Source: Subdoligranulum variabile
GTDB taxonomy: Bacteria; Bacillota; Clostridia; Oscillospirales; Ruminococcaceae
Reading direction: 5' to 3'
DNA: 64,000 bases
Assembly (NCBI GenBank): GCA_004554775.1
Contig: SFKI01000010.1
Coordinates: forward strand, 62,001-126,000
Shown here: positions 57,645-64,000 of the stretch, one piece after another
How the letters are laid out: each line of letters begins with the position of its first letter
How positions within the stretch are numbered: position 1 is the first letter of the stretch
Program-made: the position numbers and the translations under genes
Notes under the pieces: model-generated
Told to the model about the DNA's origin: nothing
Seen by the model: only the letters and a program-made list of their open reading frames with translations
The model's database searches: none

Positions 57645-57661
57645 CCAGCGCAGGGCGCTGG
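57645..57661 (+). promoter_or_regulatory. Possible oriT-region hairpin
   Basis: CCAGCGC-AGG-GCGCTGG, 7-bp stem, lies between TnpV and the MobC/MobA genes in a 200-base spacer. Nick sites of mobilisable elements of this kind are usually next to the mobC gene. No known nick sequence was recognised, so this is positional inference only. Confidence 0.3.
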
Positions 57662-57711
57662 CAATGGGCGCAGCCCCTATGACCCCCAAAAATCCAACAA
57701 CGCAACAATGC

Positions 57712-57744
57712 AAAGACCGAGCAGCGATGCCCGGTCTTTTGTTA
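57712..57744 (+). terminator. Terminator upstream of the mobilisation genes
   Basis: An 8-bp stem (AAAGACCG with CGGTCTTT), 12-base loop, then a short T run. Confidence 0.65.
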
Positions 57745-57759
57745 TATGGAGGTGAAATT

Positions 57760-58041
57760 ATGTTGATTCGAAACGTGCAAATGAACATCCGGGTGACACC
57801 GGAAGAAAAGCGGCTGTTTGAACAGGCGGCCGCTCGATGCGGGCTGACACTCTCCCAATACATCCGTATGCGGCTGCGTAACCAGATGCCCCGGCCGCTG
57901 CCCAGCGACAACTACCGGCGGGTGCTGGATGCCCTCACCGCTCTCTACCAAAAGAACAACACGCCGGAGGTGCAGCGGGAGATCCTGGATACGCTGCTGG
58001 CCGTTCAGAGAGCGGTTACCGTGCCGCAGAAGGAGGAATGA
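57760..58041 (+). CDS. MobC-like relaxosome protein
   Basis: 93 residues. The ATG is 9 bases after TGGAGG; a longer in-frame start lies in the TnpV gene. The pattern NIRVTPEEKRLFEQAAARCGLTLSQYIRMRLR is a ribbon-helix-helix/MobC DNA-binding motif, and the C-terminal half is helical. It would bind near the origin of transfer and help the relaxase encoded just downstream. The two are only 4 bases apart. Confidence 0.8.
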   Translation: MLIRNVQMNIRVTPEEKRLFEQAAARCGLTLSQYIRMRLRNQMPRPLPSDNYRRVLDALTALYQKNNTPEVQREILDTLLAVQRAVTVPQKEE

Positions 58042-58045
58042 GAAG

Positions 58046-59431
58046 ATGGCTGTCACCAAGATCTGGCCTGTAAAAGGGCGGCTGGATGCGGTTATACGCT
58101 ATGCCGGAAATGAGGGAAAGACCCGCTTGCCGGACCTGACCGGTCTGTCTGCGGGCAAGGACGATCTGAGCGACGTGCTGCAGTATGCTGCCAATGATGC
58201 CAAGACCACCAGGGAAAGCCAACTGTTTGTCAGCGGTGTCAACTGTGTCCCGGAGATTGCCCGCCAGCAGATGGAGCTGACCAAACAGCAGTTCGGTAAG
58301 ACCGGCGGAACGGTGGCCTTCCACGCCTACCAGAGTTTCCGCCCCGGCGAGGTCACGCCGGAGCAGTGCCACGCCATCGGGGTGGAACTGGCCAAACGGG
58401 TGTGGGGAGAACGCTTCCAAGTGCTGGTAGCTACCCACCTGAATACCAATTGCTGCCACAATCACTTCGTCATCAACTCGGTGTCCTTCGTGGACGGCAA
58501 GCGGTATAACGACTGTAAAAAGACTTACCGTGCTCTACAGAATACCTCGGATGCACTTTGCCGGGAGCAGGGGCTTTCGGTGGTAGACAAAAAGGATGCC
58601 CACCGGGTGCCCCGTAACATCTACCTGGCCGAGAAAGCCGGAGAGCCTACTCGGTATAACGTCATGCGCCAGGATATTGATCTGGCCATTCTGCGCAGCG
58701 AAACGCCCCGTGATCTACCTCGCATCCTGCGCAAGATGGGCTATGAGGTAGACTTTAATCCCAACCACAAATATGCCACCATCAAGCTGCCCCATGACCG
58801 CCGTGCTGTGCGCTTCAAGACGTTGGGGGAGGAATACACCCCGCAGTCAATGTCCCGGCGCATCCAGCAGAATCATGCGATGGGGATTTTCCAACGCATG
58901 GAGATTTACAACAAGCGGTATCCGCCGGTGCATCCCCATTATCAGAAGCTGCGGCAGGATTTCCGCAAGGCCATCATGGAGGCGTTCGGGATCTACCGCA
59001 CCTACCTGTATTACTGCTACCTGCTGGGAAAGTTGCCCACCACAACACCCAACTACAGCCCACCTCATCCGGCCATGCGGGAAGATGCCCGCCGCTGGGC
59101 GGAAATTGAAAAGCAACTGCATCTTCTGGAACGGCATTCGCTGAATACCGCAGAGGATATAGCTGCTTTTACATCGGAGCAGGAGCAGAAACTGGCCGCC
59201 TTGGAAACCCGGCGTACCAAGTGCCGCAACCGTCTGCGCCGCTGCTGCGACCCGACTGAGTGTGAAGCCATCCACACGGAAAAGAATGAACTGACAAAAC
59301 AGATCACCCAAACAAGGAAGGAGCTGCACACAGCACAGCAAATTCCTGACCGTGTCAAACGTATGCGGGAGAACATCCAACTATGGAACGACCGGGAGCA
59401 GCAGCGCGTCACTCACCGGAAAGAACGATAA
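58046..59431 (+). CDS. MobA-type relaxase (MOB-P)
   Basis: 461 residues. The ATG lies 6 bases after AGGAGGAA. The relaxase domain (residues 1-210) has the metal-binding motif H131-x6-H138-x-H140 in HLNTNCCHNHF and a Tyr-containing N-terminus (VIRYAGNEGKT) that may hold the nicking Tyr. Past residue 330 the protein is helical with coiled-coil tendency (EEIEKQLHLLER..., ELTKQITQTRKELHTAQ). It nicks DNA at oriT for transfer. No type IV secretion genes are visible, so it is a mobilisable element that borrows a helper. Confidence 0.9.
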   Translation: MAVTKIWPVKGRLDAVIRYAGNEGKTRLPDLTGLSAGKDDLSDVLQYAANDAKTTRESQLFVSGVNCVPEIARQQMELTKQQFGKTGGTVAFHAYQSFRPGEVTPEQCHAIGVELAKRVWGERFQVLVATHLNTNCCHNHFVINSVSFVDGKRYNDCKKTYRALQNTSDALCREQGLSVVDKKDAHRVPRNIYLAEKAGEPTRYNVMRQDIDLAILRSETPRDLPRILRKMGYEVDFNPNHKYATIKLPHDRRAVRFKTLGEEYTPQSMSRRIQQNHAMGIFQRMEIYNKRYPPVHPHYQKLRQDFRKAIMEAFGIYRTYLYYCYLLGKLPTTTPNYSPPHPAMREDARRWAEIEKQLHLLERHSLNTAEDIAAFTSEQEQKLAALETRRTKCRNRLRRCCDPTECEAIHTEKNELTKQITQTRKELHTAQQIPDRVKRMRENIQLWNDREQQRVTHRKER

Positions 59432-59636
59432 CAACCTATGCCTGTTATGCTACTTCACCGACCTGGACACCGGCGAAAAGCTCCGTCTGGCATGCTGGCG
59501 TGGTGCCGGAGAGCGCTACGCGCCCCGCAAAAGCAACATTGACTTCGTCAAGGTCCGTGACCGCACTGTTTGGCGCTGCACTCTGGCAGCAAACGTGTAC
59601 GGTATTATTGACTGGATCGATGCGGAGCCGATGTAA
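59352..59636 (+). CDS. Small protein of mobile element, hypothetical
   Basis: Up to 94 residues, overlapping the relaxase end in another frame. The C-terminal 65 residues look like a real small protein (LCYFTDLDTGEKLRLACW, VKVRDRTVWRCTLAANVYGI), whereas the first 25 do not, so the true start may lie near 59425 with a poor start codon. No known domain recognised. Its place after a relaxase and before an antisense regulator is common in these elements. Confidence 0.45.
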   Translation: MSNVCGRTSNYGTTGSSSASLTGKNDNNLCLLCYFTDLDTGEKLRLACWRGAGERYAPRKSNIDFVKVRDRTVWRCTLAANVYGIIDWIDAEPM

Positions 59637-59644
59637 GACACATA

Positions 59645-59676
59645 TAAAAAGGCTGCCGGTTCACACCGACAGCCTT
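59645..59676 (-). terminator. Terminator of the minus-strand XRE gene
   Basis: AAGGCTGTCGGT pairs with ACCGGCAGCCTT (12 bp, one mismatch) around a GTGA loop, then TTTTT on the minus strand. It overlaps the end of the XRE gene by two bases. Confidence 0.75.
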
Positions 59677-59914
59677 ACGGTTCAAGATTTTCTTCCTCGA
59701 ACATGGGCGAATTGAAAAATTCGCTGATGTTCAAATTCATGCCCTGACACAATTCGTGGATGATCCGTAGTTTTACGGAGTCGTACATACAGTTTACAAC
59801 GTTACCAATGGTAGACTTAGGAACGCCGCTTTTCATAGATAACTGATATTGGGTCATGCCACGCTCTTTCAGCAATTCCTGAAGTCGCTGGCTGACCGCT
59901 TCATTCAGTTTCAT
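59675..59914 (-). CDS. XRE-family DNA-binding regulator
   Basis: 79 residues. A helix-turn-helix of Cro/C1 type: VSQRLQELLKERGMTQYQLSMKSGVPKSTIGNVVN, with the recognition helix at about residues 29-42. The C-terminal tail is acidic. It is divergent from the SLOG gene, and an inverted repeat in the space between fits an operator. It probably represses the element genes. Confidence 0.88.
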   Translation of the reverse strand: MKLNEAVSQRLQELLKERGMTQYQLSMKSGVPKSTIGNVVNCMYDSVKLRIIHELCQGMNLNISEFFNSPMFEEENLEP

Positions 59915-59983
59915 GTGACCACCGTCCCTTTTGCTGTACTACCACAATTATAGGAGTACGGAACGGCAAAATAGTCCCTGTAA

Positions 59984-60026
59984 CTGTACCATTTCAAGCT
60001 ATTATGATATGATGGAAATAGTACAG
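59984..60026. promoter_or_regulatory. Inverted-repeat operator-like site between XRE and SLOG genes
   Basis: CTGTAC-CATTTC and GAAAT-A-GTACAG flank the AT-rich core TATTATGATATGAT. The core holds a possible -10 box (TATGAT) for the plus-strand gene. Symmetry and place fit an XRE repressor site. Confidence 0.55.
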
Positions 60027-60039
60027 GGAGGTGGACTAG

Positions 60040-60507
60040 TTGAAAAGTTGTACGTTCTTTGGTCATCGGGATTGTCCGGAAACCATCAAACCGAAAATTC
60101 ATGCGGCGGTGGTGGATTTAATCGAGAATCACGGAGTAACCACGTTCTATGTTGGAAATCAGGGCAATTTTGACCGTTTGGTGCGTTCAGTTCTGAAAGA
60201 AGTAACAACGGCGTATCCAGAGGTTGGATACTCCGTTGTTCTTGCTTATATGCCGTCAGTCAAAACGGCATATCTTTCTGAAGATTTCTCTGACACCATG
60301 GTGCCGGAAGGCATAGAAAAAGTCCCCAAACGTTATGCTATCCCCTGGCGAAATAAGTGGATGATTGCCCACTCAGATTATGTAATAACATACGTCATCC
60401 ATTCATATGGAGGGGCATCGCGTTTTACTACCTTGGCACAGAAAGCACAGAGAATAATTCTGCCCATTGATAAGGCGTATTTTGATCCTAGGGATATATT
60501 GCATTAA
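60040..60507 (+). CDS. SLOG-domain protein
   Basis: 155 residues from a TTG start 8 bases after GGGAGG. Begins CTFFGHRDCPETIKPKI, then GVTTFYVGNQGNFDRLVRSVLKE and VVLAYMP, the Rossmann-like pattern of SLOG (SMF/DprA-LOG) proteins. The loop KWMIAHSDYVITYVIHSYGGASRF holds the GG-A-x-F pattern of the nucleotide-binding site. SLOG proteins bind nucleotides or signalling derivatives and are common in Firmicute mobile elements. Function here unknown. It is preceded by the operator-like inverted repeat. Confidence 0.82.
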   Translation: MKSCTFFGHRDCPETIKPKIHAAVVDLIENHGVTTFYVGNQGNFDRLVRSVLKEVTTAYPEVGYSVVLAYMPSVKTAYLSEDFSDTMVPEGIEKVPKRYAIPWRNKWMIAHSDYVITYVIHSYGGASRFTTLAQKAQRIILPIDKAYFDPRDILH

Positions 60508-60539
60508 GCGATTTTTTCTAATTGTGTTGCGAAAATTTG

Positions 60540-60568
60540 TTGTTGGTAATATGCATATATGGTATAAT
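60540..60568 (+). promoter_or_regulatory. Promoter of the second XRE gene
   Basis: TTGTTG, a 17-base spacer and a perfect TATAAT, 35 bases before the ATG. Confidence 0.75.
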
Positions 60569-60602
60569 TAGATGAAGCAAATCACTTGTCGGGAGGTAGC
60601 TC

Positions 60603-60839
60603 ATGGCAGTATCTTACAAAAAACTCTGGAAATTGCTTATAGACCGGAATATGAGTAAGGCAGATTTGCGTCGTGCAGCCGGAATAGCTCCAAACACTAT
60701 GACGAAATTGAACCGCGATGAAGAAGTGACCTTGGAAACACTGGGGAAAATTTGCGCAATATTGAATGTAAATATTGGAGACATCGTGGACTTTCTGCCG
60801 ACCAATCAAACAACCAAAGGGAGCTTGGAGGCAAAATAA
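60603..60839 (+). CDS. XRE-family regulator (Cro/C1 type)
   Basis: 78 residues. The ATG follows CGGGAGGTAGCTC. HTH pattern LLIDRNMSKADLRRAAGIAPNTMTKLNRDEEVTLETLGKI. This type of small regulator, with a one-domain layout, precedes restriction-modification genes (as a controller) and many mobile genes. Two bases separate it from the next ATG, so the three genes XRE, membrane protein and mod fragment form one transcript. Confidence 0.86.
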   Translation: MAVSYKKLWKLLIDRNMSKADLRRAAGIAPNTMTKLNRDEEVTLETLGKICAILNVNIGDIVDFLPTNQTTKGSLEAK

Positions 60840-60841
60840 GT

Positions 60842-61354
60842 ATGACGGAAAATGTATTGTGTGCGCTGATTGGCGTAGGGGGAACACTGTCAGGGACCAT
60901 TGTTGGTCTTGTTTTTCCGTACCTGTGCAGTAGCTTTGGACGCAAACTGCTTGTTATTTCCGATATTGATGTGCGGTTCGGTACGGGCAAGCCAGACGGT
61001 GAAGGCGGATATGATGGTTCGTGGATAAATTTTAGGGTTTCGATTCTCAACAAGAAAAATAAATCGTTGATTATTGAGAAAATTGCTTGCGAATTATACA
61101 GCGGTTCAAACAGAATTGCCGTGTGCTCCTGTGCCGATAAAGACACCGGCAGGAAAAGCGCAGGAGCCTATAAATATGATGAACTTCGATATATTGACAT
61201 TTCCCCAAAATCTAGCGCAACAAAGAATATTCATGTATTTGTGCGTGGAGATTTGACCTCATGTGATAAGGTGGTTTTTGTGTATTCATGGGGGATAGTA
61301 AAAAGAAAGCAAATTGTTTGGGTCAAGGAGGATACACCCCATGCCAACACTTGA
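60842..61354 (+). CDS. Membrane-anchored hypothetical protein
   Basis: 170 residues; the ATG is 9 bases after GGAGG within the XRE gene end. One hydrophobic segment at residues 5-28 (VLCALIGVGGTLSGTIVGLVFP), then a soluble beta-rich domain (VISDIDVRFGT, INFRVSILNKKNKSLIIEKI) without recognised motif. It overlaps the start of the mod fragment. Proteins like this are often cargo beside restriction systems. Function unknown. Confidence 0.6.
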   Translation: MTENVLCALIGVGGTLSGTIVGLVFPYLCSSFGRKLLVISDIDVRFGTGKPDGEGGYDGSWINFRVSILNKKNKSLIIEKIACELYSGSNRIAVCSCADKDTGRKSAGAYKYDELRYIDISPKSSATKNIHVFVRGDLTSCDKVVFVYSWGIVKRKQIVWVKEDTPHANT

Positions 61355-61619
61355 ATGGATTGGAAAAGATAAAGTGGTAAACCACCACCAAGAGGTGCCT
61401 TACCGGGTACTGGAGCGCCAATACAGCTATGGCGAAGCCGGACAGCACGCCGAGGACAACGGCAGCGAAAACATGATTATCCACGGTGACAATCTGGAAG
61501 CGCTGAAAGCCCTGCTGCCCCGGTACGAGGGAAAGGTAAAGTGCATCTACATTGAAATAATCATGCAGACTATGATACAAGGAATAGGAAAAATTAAAAA
61601 GTGTGCCTTTGCGGTGTAA
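61341..61619 (+). pseudogene. mod: Type III restriction methyltransferase (mod), N-terminal fragment split by insertion
   Basis: The ATG follows AAGGAGGATACACCCC. About 72 codons match the start of type III Mod proteins: LEWIGKDKVVNHHQEVPYRVL, then NMIIHGDNLEALKALLPRYEG (SAM-binding lead-in) and KVKCIYI, which normally continues D-PPY. Just there, after the codon for Ile (E in place of D), the frame runs into unrelated sequence and stops after about 20 more residues. The rest of the gene should lie on the far side of the inserted element. No methyltransferase activity is expected from the fragment. Confidence 0.88.
61545..61570. mobile_element. Left junction of the inserted serine-recombinase element
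   Basis: The point where the mod reading frame leaves the family pattern, around GCATCTACATTGA. The next bases, AATAATCATGCAGAC, are AT-rich and do not match mod. The three serine-recombinase features that follow make site-specific insertion here the simplest reading. The exact crossover dinucleotide cannot be set without the far junction. Confidence 0.65.
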
Positions 61620-61659
61620 AAACAGTCGTTGCGGTGTAAAAGCCTAAGCGACTGTTTTT
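61618..61659. terminator. Bidirectional terminator-like hairpin at the element's left end
   Basis: AAAAACAGTCG pairs with CGACTGTTTTT (11 bp) around a 20-base loop. T runs on both strands. It would stop the recombinase transcript (minus) and the mod fragment transcript (plus). The 13-base sequence TTGCGGTGTAAAA occurs twice here (61609 and 61629), and a third partial copy lies near 61759. A further hairpin CTCCTCAC...GTGAGGAG lies at 61675-61703. Confidence 0.7.
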
Positions 61660-61783
61660 GTTCGCACAGAAAAACTCCTCACCGCCACAATGGTAGTGAG
61701 GAGTTCGTTTGTGTAAGACCGCAATATTTGAGCGGTTTTTGCGGCCTTGGGTACACCCTTTGCGGTGTTGCGGCCTTGCGCCC

Positions 61784-63355
61784 TTAAGCCTTGATTTCCT
61801 GTCCGTTTTTGAAGGTGAACCGCACATCGTCCTTGCTGTACACCGTGGCAAAGTCCACCAGTCCGCACCAAAGGGCTGTATCGAAGGTGTCCACCAGGTT
61901 GGCTTTTTTGAGGGTGGTAAGGAAATCTTCAATCGTTGCCCTGCGGGATTGCTTACTGCGGATGGTCTCATCCAGGGATTCATACCGGGCCTTGGCTGCG
62001 TCGAACCGAGCAGTCAGTCCGTCATAGCGTTTTTGGTATTCCACCTGGTCGAGGGCAACATGAGCATTTTCGTATATGCACTTTTGGATAAGGTCGGAAA
62101 CCACCGTCATTTCGCTTTCCAGTTCAGCCTGTTCCGCTTTGAGGGCGGTAAGGTCGAATGCAGTGTCGAGGGATGCTGTGAGAACCGTGATAATCGCATC
62201 CTTCTGGCTGATCAGCTGATTGACCGCCGATACGAACATCGTTTTAATGTCCTCCTCCGTCAGGTGCGGGGTGGCACACTTTTCATCGCCGTCAAATTTA
62301 TGATTGCACTGCCAAATTACACGGCGGTACTTGCTGTTTGAATGCCATACCTTTGACCCATACCATTCGCCACACTGCCCACATTTGATTTTGCCGGAGA
62401 AAAGGTGAACGCCGCTGTGCCGTCCTTTGCCCTGTTTCCGGCGTTCCAGTTCCCGTTGTACCTGCTCGAATACATCCGGGCTGATGATGGCTTCGTGGTT
62501 GCCTTCCACATAGTACTGTGGGATTTCACCCTCATTGGTCTTTTTCTTCTTGGTGAGGAAGTCAACCGTATAGGACTTTTGCAGGAGCGCATCGCCCTTG
62601 TACTTCTCATTGGTAAGGATACTGCGGACGGCTCCGGAATTCCACTTATCTTTTCCACCCGGCGACTTGATTTCGTCGGCGGTAAGTTGGGTGGCGATGC
62701 CATAGGGTGTCATTCCCTGTAGGAACATACTGTAGATACGCCGGACAATGACCGCCTCTTCGGGATTCAGAACCAGATTGCCGTCGGGGCCACGGTCATA
62801 ACCCAGGAACCGCTTGAAGGGTACGGTGACTTTACCGTCTGCGAACCGCTTTCTCTGGCCCCATGTGCAGTTTTCGGAGATAGAGCGGCTTTCTTCCTGG
62901 GCAAGGCTGGACATAATGGTAATCAGCAGTTCGCCCTTGGAATCCAGCGTCCAGATATTCTCTTTTTCAAAATAAATCTCCACGCCTTTTTCCTTCAGCT
63001 GCCGGACGGTGGTCAGGCTGTCGACCGTGTTTCTGGCAAACCGGCTGACCGACTTGGTGACGATGAGATCGATTTTCCCGTCCAGAGCGTCGGCTACCAT
63101 GCGCTTGAAGCCTTCACGGTGCTTGGTGTTGGTGCCAGTGATGCCCTCGTCCGTATATACAGCCACAAACTCCCAATCGTCACGCCCCTTGATGTAATTG
63201 GTATAGTAGTCCACCTGGGCGGTGTAGCTGGTGAGCTGCTCCTCGCTGTCCGTGGAAACACGGGCATAAGCGGCAGTGCGGCGTTTTTTCTTCTCGTTAA
63301 TCGGCGTTGCCGTAAACCGGCTGATCGTCGCCGGAATGGTCGTTACTCTCGCCAT
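61784..63355 (-). CDS. Large serine recombinase (site-specific integrase)
   Basis: 523 residues. Resolvase catalytic domain (residues 20-165): AAYARVSTDSEEQLTSY with nucleophile Ser34, and the conserved Arg region VSRFARNTVDSLTTVRQLKEKGV. The recombinase domain lies at about 180-300 (RFLGYDRGPDGNLVLNPEEA). A zinc ribbon CGQCGEWY...CNHKFDGDEKC follows, then a coiled coil and a C-terminal DNA-contact part (FTFKNGQEI). Such enzymes insert and excise elements using short att sites. It stops about 200 bases from the split mod gene, so it is the likely integrase of the inserted element. Confidence 0.95.
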   Translation of the reverse strand: MARVTTIPATISRFTATPINEKKKRRTAAYARVSTDSEEQLTSYTAQVDYYTNYIKGRDDWEFVAVYTDEGITGTNTKHREGFKRMVADALDGKIDLIVTKSVSRFARNTVDSLTTVRQLKEKGVEIYFEKENIWTLDSKGELLITIMSSLAQEESRSISENCTWGQRKRFADGKVTVPFKRFLGYDRGPDGNLVLNPEEAVIVRRIYSMFLQGMTPYGIATQLTADEIKSPGGKDKWNSGAVRSILTNEKYKGDALLQKSYTVDFLTKKKKTNEGEIPQYYVEGNHEAIISPDVFEQVQRELERRKQGKGRHSGVHLFSGKIKCGQCGEWYGSKVWHSNSKYRRVIWQCNHKFDGDEKCATPHLTEEDIKTMFVSAVNQLISQKDAIITVLTASLDTAFDLTALKAEQAELESEMTVVSDLIQKCIYENAHVALDQVEYQKRYDGLTARFDAAKARYESLDETIRSKQSRRATIEDFLTTLKKANLVDTFDTALWCGLVDFATVYSKDDVRFTFKNGQEIKA

Positions 63356-64000
63356 GTCTTTCCCTCCATTTCTGAATCATAACTTCCCGCATATGCTGTT
63401 TACGCTTCTCGGAGTGCTTGGGCATTTTCCGTTTGTTTTCCCATTGGGCTTCAAATGTGTGGCCATCGAAAAAGTGGATAGACAGATGGTACGGCGCGGT
63501 AATGTGAATACAAGCTATCTGCTCCCGAAAGGCCGTCTCTTCAAATTCATCCAGCCCCATGGCTTTAGCACATAGCGCCATCAGCGTTTCTTCTTTGATG
63601 CTGGGACTGGAGCACTTTGCGGAAGACGCGCACCGCCATACAGAATCAAAGCTGCCGTCCTTATGCCGGGAGCGCTGTCTGCGGTAATTTTCACCACACT
63701 GGTCGCAGCGGATACGGCTGGTAAAGCAGGAACTGTTGGGGCCGAGCTGATGCTCCTGAACATAACGTCCTTTCGCGGCACGGCGTTCATCCGTCCAGCA
63801 GTCTTTCCGCATGGTGGACTGCCAGCGGTGTGGAACAATGCGTCCGTCCTTAAAATAGAACACCATTTCATACGGAGCGGGAATTTCGATGTGGTCGATC
63901 TGTTCCGAAAAGACGGTTTCATCAAATTCGTCCAGCCCGAGGACGGCAGTACAGGCTTCCTTCAGCATTGGCTCGGGAATGTCCTTGTTCTGACACTGCG
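63297..64000 (-). CDS. Second serine recombinase, C-terminal part (cut by window edge)
   Basis: No stop is seen up to the right edge, so the start and the catalytic domain lie outside; 234 residues are visible here. The visible part reads NKDIPEPMLKEACTAVLGLDEFDE, then the zinc ribbon (CDQCGENYRRQRSRHKDG, then CASSAKCSSPSIKEE). It then repeats a second similar unit (LCAKAMGLDEFEETAFREQIACI), ending in a basic Lys/Arg stretch. These are the C-terminal domains of a large serine recombinase. Its last 59 bases overlap the start of the 523-residue recombinase, so the two form a transcript, as in tandem recombinase operons. Confidence 0.85.
   Translation of the reverse strand, partial: QCQNKDIPEPMLKEACTAVLGLDEFDETVFSEQIDHIEIPAPYEMVFYFKDGRIVPHRWQSTMRKDCWTDERRAAKGRYVQEHQLGPNSSCFTSRIRCDQCGENYRRQRSRHKDGSFDSVWRCASSAKCSSPSIKEETLMALCAKAMGLDEFEETAFREQIACIHITAPYHLSIHFFDGHTFEAQWENKRKMPKHSEKRKQHMREVMIQKWRERHGESNDHSGDDQPVYGNAD

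Noticed and set aside
61341..61619. Small independent protein of 92 residues
   Set aside because: The first 70 residues match the N-terminus of type III Mod, and the last 20 look like random read-out after an insertion.

Overview
The window reads as a high-GC Firmicute, most likely a gut Oscillospirales bacterium of the Gemmiger/Subdoligranulum/Faecalibacterium type. This is inferred from the sequence only. The supporting signs are strong Shine-Dalgarno sites, TTGACA/TATAAT-type promoters, a Gp15-type Firmicute phage tail module, a Gram-positive-style type IV pilus locus, TnpV/MobA-type mobile elements and many GC-rich intergenic repeats. No rRNA, tRNA or CRISPR array was found.

Layout. (1) 1-10.9 kb: the late genes of a prophage, all on the plus strand, running from a cut-off gene through tail tube, tail chaperone, Gp15, tape measure, tail hub and fibre-like proteins to an M23 endolysin and a holin. 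A roughly 0.7 kb intergenic repeat splits the tail operon. (2) 11.4-18.4 kb: a minus-strand type IV pilus assembly operon, pilD-pilC-pilM-pilN-pilO-pilB, ending in a wrecked pilT. (3) 18.4-31.4 kb: the divergent plus-strand operon. It encodes a 3,609-residue protein with a genuine prepilin leader, about 40 GLUG-like repeats and Fn3-like modules, then three smaller pilin-like proteins. No ordinary short major pilin is present. (4) 31.4-33.7 kb: a SARP/BTAD-type regulator and a DUF624-like membrane protein. (5) 33.9-51.9 kb: a surface polysaccharide cluster with many glycosyltransferases, a flippase, an alpha-1,2-fucosyltransferase (GT11) and a GT6 (blood-group A/B transferase family) enzyme, followed by an epimerase, nucleotidyltransferase, membrane-kinase fusion and HAD phosphatase module. 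(6) 52-56.4 kb: housekeeping genes kdgK-like kinase, trpS, greA and lysS. (7) 56.5-64 kb: lower-GC mobile DNA with TnpV, MobC, MobA relaxase, XRE regulators and a SLOG protein. It also holds a type III methyltransferase gene cut exactly at its catalytic motif by a second element that carries tandem large serine recombinases and runs off the right edge.

How it works together. Regions 2 and 3 look like one device: a complete extension machine facing, across a shared promoter region, a giant pilin-anchored beta-solenoid adhesin and a three-protein minor-pilin set, with the retraction ATPase lost. Region 5 would build the surface glycan. The GT11 plus GT6 pair suggests a fucosylated, possibly ABO-like, terminal structure.

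The intergenic spaces are occupied by a repeat family seen in at least four long copies and several fragments. Its hairpins keep their pairing while their sequence changes.
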